Assembly (NCBI GenBank): GCA_052168355.1
Contig: JBQLZQ010000063.1
Location: 1-64,000 of the forward strand
Direction: 5' to 3'
Length of the DNA: 64,000 nt
Source: JBQLZQ01 sp052168355
GTDB lineage: Bacteria > Pseudomonadota > Alphaproteobacteria > DSM-16000 > Inquilinaceae
In this document: positions 56,115 to 64,000 of the stretch, piece after piece
How positions within the stretch are numbered: the stretch's first letter is position 1
Layout: every line of letters begins with the position of its first letter
Made by a program: the position numbers and the translations under genes
Notes under the pieces: generated by a model
What the model was told of the DNA's origin: nothing
Databases searched by the model: none
Seen by the model: only the letters and a program-made list of their open reading frames with translations

Positions 56115-56831
56115 ATGGCGGACCCAAAGGGGCGGGTTCCCGCGGCGGGAGGAAGCCGAAGCGCGGTCGATGCTTTTTTGCATCGGCTGGCCGCTGCCCC
56201 CGTGCCGCGACCGGCGGGATCGCGCGGCCGTCTGATCTTTGCCATGGACGCGACCGCCAGCCGGGAACCGACCTGGGACCGGGCCTGCCATATCCAGGCC
56301 GAGATGTTCGCCGCCACCGCCGACCTTGGCGGTTTGGATGTGCAACTGGTGTTCTACCGGGGATTTCGAGAGTGCAAGACCAGCCCGTGGCTGTCGGACG
56401 CGGCGGCGCTGGCCCGGCGGATGACCGCCGTGCGCTGCATGGCCGGCCACACGCAGCTTGGCCGCGTTCTCAACCACGCGGCGGTGCAGACCCGCAAGCA
56501 AAAGGTGAACGCGCTGGTCTTCGTCGGCGACTGCTTTGAGGAAGACCCCGACGCCGTGGGCCACGCGGCCGGGGAATTGGGGATGCTGGGCGTGCCGGTG
56601 TTCCTGTTTCAGGAAGGCCAGGACCCGGCGGCGCGGCGCATGTTCCAGCAGATCGCCCGGCTTACCGGCGGCGCCTACTGCCCGTTCGATCTGGCCAGCG
56701 CCCAGCAGCTCAAGGATCTGCTGGGCGCGGTCGCCGTCTACGCGGCCGGCGGACGCGCCGCGCTGGAAGACTACGGTCGCAGCCGTGGCGGCGCGGCGCA
56801 GCAGCTCACCCACCAGTTCGACAAGAAGTAG
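56115..56831 (+). CDS. VWA-fold protein of unknown function
   Basis: A 238-residue protein with a von Willebrand factor A-like fold. RLIFAMDATASREPTWDRA carries a MIDAS-type Asp45-x-Thr-x-Ser. VQLVFYRGFRECKTSPW, VNALVFVGDCFEEDPDAVG and GVPVFLFQEGQDPAARRMFQQIARLTGGAYCPFD follow. GAGGGAGG precedes ATG 56115; an upstream GTG at 56097 is less likely. It precedes the membrane J-protein gene by six bases, so the two probably act together. No enzymatic motif is seen and the role is unknown. Confidence 0.75.
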   Translation: MADPKGRVPAAGGSRSAVDAFLHRLAAAPVPRPAGSRGRLIFAMDATASREPTWDRACHIQAEMFAATADLGGLDVQLVFYRGFRECKTSPWLSDAAALARRMTAVRCMAGHTQLGRVLNHAAVQTRKQKVNALVFVGDCFEEDPDAVGHAAGELGMLGVPVFLFQEGQDPAARRMFQQIARLTGGAYCPFDLASAQQLKDLLGAVAVYAAGGRAALEDYGRSRGGAAQQLTHQFDKK

Positions 56832-56837
56832 GATCGC

Positions 56838-57542
56838 ATGTTGCAGGTCATCATATTGGGCGTCTGCCTATTGGTCGGCCTGGCCTTGCTCAGCCGCTGG
56901 TTCGTCAACGCCGAGCCGAAAAACCTGGCCAAGGGGCTTCGGTACGGCGCGATCGCCTTGGCGGTTCTGCTGATCGTGATCCTGGCGGTCGCCGGCCGAT
57001 TGGGGTCGGCGTTGGGCATGATGATGGTCCTGATCCCGGTCGTCATGCGATGGCGGGCGCTGGCCAACCGGTTCAAGGCGGCGGCTGGGCCGCGGCCCGG
57101 TCAATCGTCGGACCTGAGCACCGGCTGGCTGAACGTCACGCTCGATCACGATACCGGAGCGATGGACGGCACGGTCCGTCGCGGACGGTTCGAAGGGCGG
57201 ACGCTGGGCAGTCTCAGCCTCGACGAGGTACGGGCGCTTTACGTCGAGTGCAGCCACCAGGACCCGGAATCGGCGTCCGTCGTGGAAGCCTATCTTCAGC
57301 GCACCTATGGCCAGGACTGGCATTCCGGCGGCGAAGACCAACAGCAGTCGCCGCCATCGTCCGCCGGTTCCATGACCCGGGAGGAGGCGTACGAGATCCT
57401 GGGCCTGGAGCCCAGCGCCGACGAGACCGCCATCCGCGACGCCTACCATCGGCTGATGAAGAAGGTCCATCCCGATCAGGGCGGGTCGGATTATTTCGCG
57501 GCCAAGGTCAACCAGGCCAAGGATCTGCTGCTGGACCGCTGA
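56838..57542 (+). CDS. Membrane-anchored J-domain protein
   Basis: A 234-residue protein with N-terminal hydrophobic segments (about 2-18 and 38-72), a linker, a middle domain with LSTGWLNVTLDHDTGAMDGTVRRGRFEG, and a C-terminal J-domain (about 180-234). The HPD motif is in MKKVHPDQGG (211-213). The C-terminal position and membrane anchor resemble mitochondrial Tim14/DjlA-type proteins. It would recruit DnaK to the membrane, perhaps for the VWA partner. Six bases separate it from that gene. Confidence 0.85.
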   Translation: MLQVIILGVCLLVGLALLSRWFVNAEPKNLAKGLRYGAIALAVLLIVILAVAGRLGSALGMMMVLIPVVMRWRALANRFKAAAGPRPGQSSDLSTGWLNVTLDHDTGAMDGTVRRGRFEGRTLGSLSLDEVRALYVECSHQDPESASVVEAYLQRTYGQDWHSGGEDQQQSPPSSAGSMTREEAYEILGLEPSADETAIRDAYHRLMKKVHPDQGGSDYFAAKVNQAKDLLLDR

Positions 57543-57566
57543 TCGGCCGGCCGGCACGGATGCCGC

Positions 57567-58430
57567 TCAGGTCCGCTTCAGGATGGCCCACATGTTGTCG
57601 CTGGTCGGCAGCTTCCAGGTCGGGGCGAAGCAGGTGGCAAAGCCGGCGCGCCTGGCCAGGGCACGCAACGTGGCGGGCGTGAAATAGTTGAGATGGTCGG
57701 GAAACCGGAACCCGCACCATTTGGCGCCCGTGACCTGCCGGTTGACGGAGCCATAATTGGGCACCTTGACGATGGCGATCCCGTTCGGCGCCAGGGTTCG
57801 ATGGAGTTCCGACAAGACTTCGGCCGGATGCAGCTCGTGCTCCAGATAGGATCGTAGCGTCGCGGCGGAAAAGAAGCCCGCGTCGCATTGTTTCAGCCCG
57901 TCAAGGGAACTGTCGTTGATGCAGTGCCCCCCGCGCGCCGAAAACCGTTCCTGAGCCTGGCGCGCCAGCGCGGTGGAGATTTCGACCCCGTGGGGGATGA
58001 AGCGGGCCTCCAGACCTTCCATCTGGCCGCCATCGCCGCAGCCCAGATCGATGACCCGGCCGGGCGCGGCGTGGACGGCCAGCAGGGCCGGCATCGTCTT
58101 GCGCGGGAACAGGCGCATGCGCCACCGCGTGGCCTTGCTCAGACGATAGGAGACCGGCCGAATGGCTGCCCGGCGCTGCTCCTCGGCCTTCGATGTCCGT
58201 TCCCAGGCATGGCTCTCGAACAGGGCGGCGTAGTCCGGAGCCTGGATCAGATAGACCAAACCGCAGGCCTGGCAGGCCTTCATGGGCCACCGCGCGTCGG
58301 AATAGCGCGTGACCGGCGTCTGGGCGTTGGCATCGCCGCAAGCCGGGCAGACCCGCTGGATCGGGGCCGGGTCGGCGGTGTCCGCCGCGGACGAGGGGGA
58401 GACGGCGGGCGGCGGTGGGGCGAAACTCAT
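57567..58430 (-). CDS. Class I SAM methyltransferase with N-terminal zinc-ribbon-like region
   Basis: A 287-residue protein. A Cys4 cluster (CPACGDANAQTP...KACQACGLVYL, about 28-60) is followed by a Rossmann methyltransferase with VIDLGCGDGGQMEGLE and later GIAIVKVPNYGS and FRFPDHLNYFTPATLRALARRAGF. The latter two are typical of methyltransferases from sugar or polysaccharide clusters. It lies divergent from galU, which fits a polysaccharide role. AAGGAG precedes ATG 58430. Substrate unknown. Confidence 0.82.
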   Translation of the reverse strand: MSFAPPPPAVSPSSAADTADPAPIQRVCPACGDANAQTPVTRYSDARWPMKACQACGLVYLIQAPDYAALFESHAWERTSKAEEQRRAAIRPVSYRLSKATRWRMRLFPRKTMPALLAVHAAPGRVIDLGCGDGGQMEGLEARFIPHGVEISTALARQAQERFSARGGHCINDSSLDGLKQCDAGFFSAATLRSYLEHELHPAEVLSELHRTLAPNGIAIVKVPNYGSVNRQVTGAKWCGFRFPDHLNYFTPATLRALARRAGFATCFAPTWKLPTSDNMWAILKRT

Positions 58431-58768
58431 GAGACTCCTTATCCGGCGTCGGCCGTTGGCAAGCGCCGATTTGGACGAGCGGAGGGGGGAAGAGCGATCG
58501 TTACGTTCTCCGCCGATCCGCCACACCGGTCAAGCGCCCATGGCCTTTCCCCAGAAAAACGCTTAGGGACCGCATTTTCCCAAACGGGCCTTATCATCCA
58601 TGAAGGGAATAGTGATCGTAACTAAAGAGCGACGAATTCCTGCACGGAGCTTAATAAAACGTCGTGATTTCAAGTCTTTTGCGGCTTTTTAGGGGCAAAC
58701 CTTGCACAGTTGCCTACCGTTATGGCACAACCCGCGTGCTCTTCCGAAACGATGGTCGAAAGCCAGTT
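58431..58768. other. Divergent gap upstream of galU, more AT-rich than its surroundings
   Basis: 338 bases between the methyltransferase and galU. No gene, tRNA or T-run terminator was found. The stretch 58571-58730 is rich in A and T, likely because it carries the divergent promoters. The galU frame stays open upstream to 58664, giving a possible longer N-terminus that does not resemble the family. Confidence 0.5.
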
Positions 58769-59635
58769 GTGAAGCCCATCAGAAAAGCCGTTTTCCCGGT
58801 TGCGGGCCTTGGCACCCGCTTTCTTCCGGCCACCAAGGCGATCCCGAAAGAAATGCTGCCCGTCGTCGACCGACCCGTCCTGCAATACGCGGTGGACGAG
58901 GCCCGGGCCGCCGGGATCGAAGAGTTCATCTTTGTCAGCAGCCGGGGCAAGACGGTCCTGGAGGATCATTTCGACCGGCACTTCGAGTTGTATGACCTTC
59001 TGGAGAAGCGGGGCAAGACCGACGCGCTGGCCGAGGCGCAATCGTCGGATCTGCCGGTAGCGGCGGTCACCGTGGTCCGGCAGCCCGAACCCCAGGGACT
59101 GGGACACGCGGTCTGGTGCGCCCGGCATGTGGTCGGGGACGAACCGTTCGCCGTTCTCCTGCCCGACGACGTGTTCATGAGCGATCCGCCCGTTCTCAAG
59201 CAGATGGTCGATGCCTACAACGATGTCGGCGGCAGCGTCGTGGGCGTTGTCGACGTGCCGCGCGAGCATACGGTGCGCTACGGCATCCTCGACGTAGAAA
59301 GCGACGATGGCCGGATGGCGTCGGTGCGGGGCATGGTCGAGAAGCCGAAACCGGAGGATGCGCCGTCGACACTGTCCATCGTCGGCCGTTATATCCTCCA
59401 GCCCCAGGTGTTCGACTTTCTCGATCGGGGGGTCAAAGGCGCCGGGAACGAAATACAGCTGACCGACGCCATGGCTTCCCTGATCGGGGTCCAGCCTTTC
59501 CACGGTCTGCGCTATGGCGGGCAGCGGTTCGATTGCGGCGACAAGGCCGGCTTTGTGGCCGCCAATGTCGCCTTCGCGCTGGCCAGGGACGATCTGGGTC
59601 CCAAGGTCCGCGCTCTTCTCAAAGGGGTGTTGTAG
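58769..59635 (+). CDS. galU: UTP-glucose-1-phosphate uridylyltransferase
   Basis: A 288-residue nucleotidyltransferase forming UDP-glucose. KAVFPVAGLGTRFLPATKAIPKEMLPVVDRPVLQYAVDEA is the diagnostic GalU opening. VRQPEPQGLGHAVWCARHVVGDEPFAVLLPDDVF and VRYGILDVE follow, then GAGNEIQLTDAMASL and GQRFDCGDKAGF. I chose GTG 58769 because homology starts right after it; an ATG at 58664 would add 35 unrelated residues. UDP-glucose feeds the ugd gene 82 bases downstream. Confidence 0.94.
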   Translation: MKPIRKAVFPVAGLGTRFLPATKAIPKEMLPVVDRPVLQYAVDEARAAGIEEFIFVSSRGKTVLEDHFDRHFELYDLLEKRGKTDALAEAQSSDLPVAAVTVVRQPEPQGLGHAVWCARHVVGDEPFAVLLPDDVFMSDPPVLKQMVDAYNDVGGSVVGVVDVPREHTVRYGILDVESDDGRMASVRGMVEKPKPEDAPSTLSIVGRYILQPQVFDFLDRGVKGAGNEIQLTDAMASLIGVQPFHGLRYGGQRFDCGDKAGFVAANVAFALARDDLGPKVRALLKGVL

Positions 59636-59717
59636 GGCCAACGGCCGCTAGGCCTGCTGGTTCCGGCGTCGCTTCGCCCTATTCAACTGACGTGCCAAAT
59701 TTTTAGGAGATGCGGCT

Positions 59718-61040
59718 GTGCGTATTGCCATGATCGGAACGGGGTATGTCGGGCTCGTCTCCGGCGCCTGCTTTTCGGAATTCGGCGTCGACGTGGTGTG
59801 CGTCGACAAGGACCAGAGCAAGATCGCGCGGCTGAAGGCCGGGGAAATCCCGATCTATGAGCCGGGCCTCGACTCCCTGGTGGAAAAGAACGTCAGGGCA
59901 GGCCGCCTGTCGTTCACCCTCGATCTCGAGGAGGCGATGAAGGGGGCGGACGCGGTGTTCATCGCGGTCGGCACGCCGACCCGGGGCAACGACGCCCATG
60001 CCGATCTGTCCTATGTCTTCGCCGCCGCCAAGGAGGTGGCGCGGAACCTTGATGGATACACGGTGGTGGTGACCAAGTCGACGGTGCCCGTCGGCACCGG
60101 GAAAGAGATCGAACGCACCATCCGCGAGGCCCGGCCGGATGCCGATTTCGATATCGCCTCCAACCCCGAATTCCTGCGCGAAGGATCGGCGATCGGCGAT
60201 TTCATGCGGCCGGACCGGGTCGTGATCGGCGGCACGTCGGAACGCGCCACGGACGTGGTGCGCGCCCTGTATCGGCCGCTCTACCTCATCGACACGCCGG
60301 TCGTGCTGACCAACATCGAAACCGCCGAGTTGATCAAGTACGCCGCCAACGCCTTCCTGGCGACCAAGATCACCTTCATCAACGAGGTGGCGGATTTCTG
60401 CGAGAAGGTTGGGGCCGACGTGCACGACGTGGCGCGGGCCATGGGCCTGGACGGACGGATCGGGTCGAAGTTCCTTCACGCCGGCCCCGGTTTCGGCGGG
60501 TCGTGCTTCCCCAAGGACACCATGGCCTTTTCCGCGTCCGGCCAGAAGTACGGATCGCCGCAGAAAATCGTCGAGGCGGTGGTGGATATCAACACCAGAC
60601 GCAAGCAGCGGATGGCCGATCGGGTTGTCGAGGCGATGGGCGGTTCCCTGGCGGGCAAGACCGTGGCCGTCCTGGGCCTCGCCTTCAAGCCGAACACCGA
60701 CGACATGCGCGATGCCCCCAGCCTGGACATCGTGCCGGCGCTGCAGGCGGCGGGGGCGACCGTCCGCGCCTTCGATCCGGCCAGCATGCACGAGGCCGGC
60801 AAGTCCCTGAAGAACGTGACGTTCTGCAAGGACGCCTATGACGCTCTTGACGGCGCCGACATCATGACCATCCTGACCGAGTGGAACGAGTTCCGCGCCC
60901 TGGACCTGGATCGGGTGAAACGGCTCCTCAAGAACCCGATCATGGTCGATCTGCGCAACATCTATAAGCCACACCAGATGGCCCGGGAGGGCTTCACCTA
61001 TCTGAGTATCGGCCGTCAAAGCATACCGGCGCATTCTTAA
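59718..61040 (+). CDS. ugd: UDP-glucose 6-dehydrogenase
   Basis: A 440-residue enzyme oxidising UDP-glucose to UDP-glucuronate with two NAD. IAMIGTGYVGLVSGACFSEFGVDV is the NAD fold and KSTVPVGTG the following loop. EFLREGSAIGDFMRPDRVVIG is diagnostic. The catalytic Cys263 is in HAGPGFGGSCFPKD. GTG 59718 has AGGAG upstream. With galU and the phosphomutase it forms a sugar-nucleotide supply set for surface polysaccharide. Confidence 0.95.
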   Translation: MRIAMIGTGYVGLVSGACFSEFGVDVVCVDKDQSKIARLKAGEIPIYEPGLDSLVEKNVRAGRLSFTLDLEEAMKGADAVFIAVGTPTRGNDAHADLSYVFAAAKEVARNLDGYTVVVTKSTVPVGTGKEIERTIREARPDADFDIASNPEFLREGSAIGDFMRPDRVVIGGTSERATDVVRALYRPLYLIDTPVVLTNIETAELIKYAANAFLATKITFINEVADFCEKVGADVHDVARAMGLDGRIGSKFLHAGPGFGGSCFPKDTMAFSASGQKYGSPQKIVEAVVDINTRRKQRMADRVVEAMGGSLAGKTVAVLGLAFKPNTDDMRDAPSLDIVPALQAAGATVRAFDPASMHEAGKSLKNVTFCKDAYDALDGADIMTILTEWNEFRALDLDRVKRLLKNPIMVDLRNIYKPHQMAREGFTYLSIGRQSIPAHS

Positions 61041-61065
61041 GTCGGAGACCCAACGGGAGACCGCC

Positions 61066-62463
61066 ATGAGCGACGCGTACACGTTCGACGAGACCATCCT
61101 GCGCGAATACGACATCAGGGGGATCGTCGGGAAAACCCTTACGGCGGCGGATGCCAAGGCCGTGGGCCGGGCATTCGGCACAATGGTGGCGCGCAAGGGC
61201 GGGACCGCGGTCTGCGTCGGGTATGACGGCCGGGCCAGTTCGCCGGACCTCGAGGCGGCGATGGTGGCCGGGCTGACGGCCGCCGGGATCGACGTGGCCC
61301 GTATCGGTCTGGGCCCGACACCGATGCTCTACTTTTCCGTCAAGCATCTCGGTGCCGCGGCCGGCGTCATGATCACCGGATCCCACAATCCGCCGGAATA
61401 CAACGGCATCAAGATGACCTGGTCGGATGGCCCCGTTTACGGCGCCCAGATCCAGGAGATCGGCAAACTGTCAAAGGCCGGCGATCTGGCCTCGGGCGCC
61501 GGTTCGGAACGGAAAGAGGCGGTGGACGACGCCTATCTCGACCGGCTGCTTCAGGATTACGACGGCAACCGTCCGCTGACCGTCGCCTGGGACGCGGGCA
61601 ACGGCGCCGCCGGCGAGATCATGGTCCGTCTGACCCAACGCCTGCCGGGCAAGCATGTCCTGCTGTTCGAGGACATCGACGGGATGTTTCCCAACCACCA
61701 TCCCGACCCGACGATTCCGGAAAATCTGGTCTTTCTGCAGAAGGCGGTGGCCGACAACAAGTGCGATATCGGCATCGCCTTCGACGGCGACGGCGACCGG
61801 ATCGGCGCCATCGACGAAAAGGGCAGGATCATCTGGGGCGACCAGCTTGTCGCCATCTATGCCGGCGAGGTGCTGGCCGACCGGCCCGGCGCCACCATCA
61901 TCGCCGACGTCAAGGCCAGCCAGACCCTGTTCGACGAAATCGCGCGCCTGGGCGGCAAGCCGCTGATGTGGAAGACGGGCCATTCCCTGCTCAAGGCAAA
62001 GATGGCCGAAACCAAATCGCCCCTGGCCGGCGAGATGTCGGGGCACATCTTTTTCGCCGACAAGTATTACGGGTACGACGACGCGCTCTATTGCGCGGTC
62101 CGCCTGATCGCCCTGGTCGCCAAGTCCGGCGTCAAGCTGTCGGATCTGCGCGACCGGCTGCCGGAGGTGTTGAACACGCCCGAGGTGCGCTTCCAGGTCG
62201 ACGAAAGCCGGAAGTTCGCGGTGATCGAAGAGATCAAGGAACGGCTGGCCGACAGCCCCGCCGAGGTCAACGACATCGACGGCGTTCGCGTCAAGTCGGC
62301 CGACGGCTGGTGGTTGCTGCGCGCGTCCAACACCCAGGACGTGCTGGTCGCCCGGGCCGAGAGCCAGACCAAGGAGGGGCTGGAGCGGCTGAAGGCGCAG
62401 ATTGCCGAGCAACTGCAGAAAAGCGGGTTGCCCCAGCCGGATTTCGCATCCGGCGGGCATTGA
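61066..62463 (+). CDS. Phosphomannomutase/phosphoglucomutase
   Basis: A 465-residue alpha-D-phosphohexomutase interconverting 1- and 6-phosphates of mannose or glucose. The phosphoserine is Ser106 in MITGSHNPPEYNG. The magnesium loop is AFDGDGDRIG and the sugar-binding loop GEMSGHIFF. The opening ILREYDIRGIVGKTL is typical of the dual PMM/PGM enzymes such as AlgC. It follows ugd by 25 bases and ends at a terminator. Confidence 0.93.
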   Translation: MSDAYTFDETILREYDIRGIVGKTLTAADAKAVGRAFGTMVARKGGTAVCVGYDGRASSPDLEAAMVAGLTAAGIDVARIGLGPTPMLYFSVKHLGAAAGVMITGSHNPPEYNGIKMTWSDGPVYGAQIQEIGKLSKAGDLASGAGSERKEAVDDAYLDRLLQDYDGNRPLTVAWDAGNGAAGEIMVRLTQRLPGKHVLLFEDIDGMFPNHHPDPTIPENLVFLQKAVADNKCDIGIAFDGDGDRIGAIDEKGRIIWGDQLVAIYAGEVLADRPGATIIADVKASQTLFDEIARLGGKPLMWKTGHSLLKAKMAETKSPLAGEMSGHIFFADKYYGYDDALYCAVRLIALVAKSGVKLSDLRDRLPEVLNTPEVRFQVDESRKFAVIEEIKERLADSPAEVNDIDGVRVKSADGWWLLRASNTQDVLVARAESQTKEGLERLKAQIAEQLQKSGLPQPDFASGGH

Positions 62464-62471
62464 CGCCCGAA

Positions 62472-62497
62472 AGGGGCGACCCCTAGCTTTTTTCTTT
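62472..62497 (+). terminator. Terminator between the convergent phosphomutase and carboxypeptidase genes
   Basis: AGGGG/CCCCT (62472-62476 and 62480-62484, 3-nt loop) followed after three bases by six T residues. An alternative overlapping stem CGCCC/GGGCG starts just upstream. It ends the galU-ugd-mutase transcript. Confidence 0.65.
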
Positions 62498-63929
62498 AAT
62501 GAACGCCCTCGCCGGGGGCGATGGTCAGGCAGGCCATGCCGGTGGCTTGAAGCCGCGCGCACGCATTGCTCGCCGCCTGCTGATCAAGCCCGACCATCCG
62601 CGCCCGGTACAAACGGTTGCCGGCGACATCGATGGCCACCACGTGACGGCGGGTGGCGCGCAGCAGATCGGGCGCATAGCGCACGGCCAACTCCAACGCT
62701 TCCTGGCTGGCCGGCATGTCGTTGAAGGCGCCGACCTGAATGCCCCAAAAGGCGTCGTTGGCGATGTCGCCGCCCATTTCGAGACTGTCGACATCGGGGA
62801 CCAGGGTCGCCACGGTGAGTTGAACCAGACGCGGGTCGGGCAGCGACGGCGGCAGCGGAAAGGCCGGCGTTGCGGACAAGGCGGCCACGGGTGTCGGCGG
62901 CAGCGGCGGCGCAACGTCGGACATCTGGTCCGGCACCGATGCGGCGGCCATCAACACCGATGTGAACGGCGCGGCATCCCCCGGCCGACGACGCGGCAGC
63001 GGCGGCGACAGCGGAACGCTGCCATGGGCAATCAGGTACCGGCCACGCTGGCTGTCGAAGGCCATGTCGAGCAGTTGAGCGACGCGGCGGTTGCGGCGGT
63101 CGGTCGTACGCCCGCCGAACACCACCGCGATGACCCGCAGATCCCCGCGCACCGCCGACGCGACGAGATTGAACCCGGAGGCGCGGATATACCCGGTCTT
63201 CAGACCGTCCATGCCCTCATAGCTGCCGAGCAGCCGATTGTGGTTGCGGTACGTGGTGCCGCGGTAGGTCCAGTTCCGGGTGCTGAAATAGTGATAGTAC
63301 TCCGGGAAATCATAGAGCAGCGCCTGGGCCAGCTTGGCCATGTCGGAGGCCGTGCTGATCTGTCCCGGGTTGGGCAGGCCGGACGCGTTGCGGAACGTGG
63401 TCGAGCGCATGCCCAACTGACGCGCCTGCCGGGTCATGCGCTCGGCAAACCGAACTTCGGTGCCGGCGATGCCTTCGGCCAGCACGGTGGCGATGTCGTT
63501 CGCGGATTTGGTGACCAATGCCAGAATGGCATGTTCGACGCGGATCGAAGCCCCGGCGGGAAGACCCAGCTTTGAGGGTGCCTGGCCCGCCGCCCGTGCC
63601 GAAACGGGCAAATTCTGGTCCAGGGTCAAGCGCCCGTCGCGCAGCGCCTGGAACGTCATATACAGGGTCATCATCTTGGTCAGGGATGCCGGGTAGAGCT
63701 TGCGGTCGGCATTGGACTGATGGAAGATCTCCCCGGTCACCGCGTCGATAACGACATCGGCGTAGCGCGGGTTGGCATGCGCCGTCGGGCCGGGCAAGTT
63801 CGCGAACAAAATCAGAAGGCCGAAGACCAAGACTGCGGCGCGCCGACAAGTGACAGTAAAAAATCCGCGTCCCCGACGAGAGGGCGGTTCATCCACGATC
63901 ACAGCGCAATGGCCTATCATGCCGTCCAT
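62496..63929 (-). CDS. Secreted D-alanyl-D-alanine carboxypeptidase with C-terminal SPOR domain
   Basis: A 477-residue peptidase S11 (low-molecular-weight penicillin-binding protein). A signal peptide spans about residues 29-52 after a basic N-terminus (AAVLVFGLLILFANLPGPTAHA). The active-site motifs are SLTK (82-85), SAN (142-144) and KTG (244-246). A long Pro/Ala linker (about 310-395) leads to a SPOR domain (about 405-477; FWGIQVGAFND to ARLQATGMACLTIA) that binds denuded glycan at division sites. The frame extends to a TTG at 63974; ATG 63929 has AGGA nine bases upstream. It trims stem pentapeptides in the periplasm. Confidence 0.92.
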   Translation of the reverse strand: MDGMIGHCAVIVDEPPSRRGRGFFTVTCRRAAVLVFGLLILFANLPGPTAHANPRYADVVIDAVTGEIFHQSNADRKLYPASLTKMMTLYMTFQALRDGRLTLDQNLPVSARAAGQAPSKLGLPAGASIRVEHAILALVTKSANDIATVLAEGIAGTEVRFAERMTRQARQLGMRSTTFRNASGLPNPGQISTASDMAKLAQALLYDFPEYYHYFSTRNWTYRGTTYRNHNRLLGSYEGMDGLKTGYIRASGFNLVASAVRGDLRVIAVVFGGRTTDRRNRRVAQLLDMAFDSQRGRYLIAHGSVPLSPPLPRRRPGDAAPFTSVLMAAASVPDQMSDVAPPLPPTPVAALSATPAFPLPPSLPDPRLVQLTVATLVPDVDSLEMGGDIANDAFWGIQVGAFNDMPASQEALELAVRYAPDLLRATRRHVVAIDVAGNRLYRARMVGLDQQAASNACARLQATGMACLTIAPGEGVH

Positions 63930-64000
63930 GTGGACGATTCCTGCTTCTCGACGTTCATCGACGATGCCAAACAATGTAAAATAAAAGGCGATTCTGTGTC

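Noticed and set aside
58731..58750. TGGCAC sequence upstream of galU as a sigma-54 promoter
   Set aside because: The matching GC/TGC element at -12 is not at the required distance.
58664..58768. 35-residue N-terminal extension of GalU from ATG 58664
   Set aside because: The added residues do not resemble the family and lie in an AT-rich promoter-like region; GTG 58769 fits the homology start.

Overview
The window is GC-rich, densely coded DNA from a bacterial chromosome, most likely a free-living alphaproteobacterium near the Rhodospirillales. This is inferred from gene content: MipZ, the DUF1476 zeta-type ATP synthase inhibitor, the PurC-PurS-PurQ-PurL-BolA-Grx4 set, a short GluRS paralogue and several TRAP transporters, two of them TAXI type. 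No rRNA, tRNA, CRISPR array or transposase was seen.

Layout. 1-5835: a partial membrane protein; succinate-semialdehyde dehydrogenase and glutathione reductase; then, on the minus strand, a complete bufferin-type RiPP operon (bufA precursor, MNIO modification enzyme, DUF2063 partner, DoxX membrane protein). 6135-12590: class II DAHP synthase, a nicotinate phosphoribosyltransferase-like gene, DinB and methyltransferase genes, a SAM hydrolase-like protein that carries a signal peptide, and NAD+ synthetase. 12599-14785: an orphan, C-terminally altered AbrB antitoxin and a visibly AT-rich OLD-family ATPase/nuclease gene, a probable foreign insertion between nadE and gltX. 14786-20057: gltX, cysS, cimA, trmJ, followed by a 256-bp tandem duplication rich in palindromes. 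20610-29310: a TSUP permease, rpsD with a near-consensus promoter, a VIT/CCC1 transporter, a MarR-lyase pair divergent from a DctQMP TRAP transporter plus hydrolase, and RarD. 29405-36148: grxD, bolA, purL, purQ, purS and purC on the minus strand, with a class III adenylate cyclase (plus strand) and an AlkA glycosylase between purQ and purS.

36254-55086 is transport-rich. It holds an NRDE-like protein, the zeta ATPase inhibitor, a TAXI TRAP pair, a four-gene sugar-type ABC operon divergent from a nucleoside hydrolase and a flavoprotein, and a five-gene run joining a second TAXI TRAP system to an acyl-CoA ligase, a DsbA-fold isomerase and alanine dehydrogenase. A DUF3179 protein follows. 55178-63929: MipZ, a VWA protein with a membrane-anchored J-domain protein, a methyltransferase, the sugar-nucleotide genes galU, ugd and pgm/pmm, and a secreted D,D-carboxypeptidase with a SPOR domain.

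The most interesting items are the complete bufferin operon, the OLD island beside a broken toxin-antitoxin module, the exported SAM-hydrolase homologue, the regulated TRAP/lyase/hydrolase module of unknown substrate, and the VWA plus J-protein pair. Functional assignments rest on motif recognition by eye. No database search or computed statistic was available.
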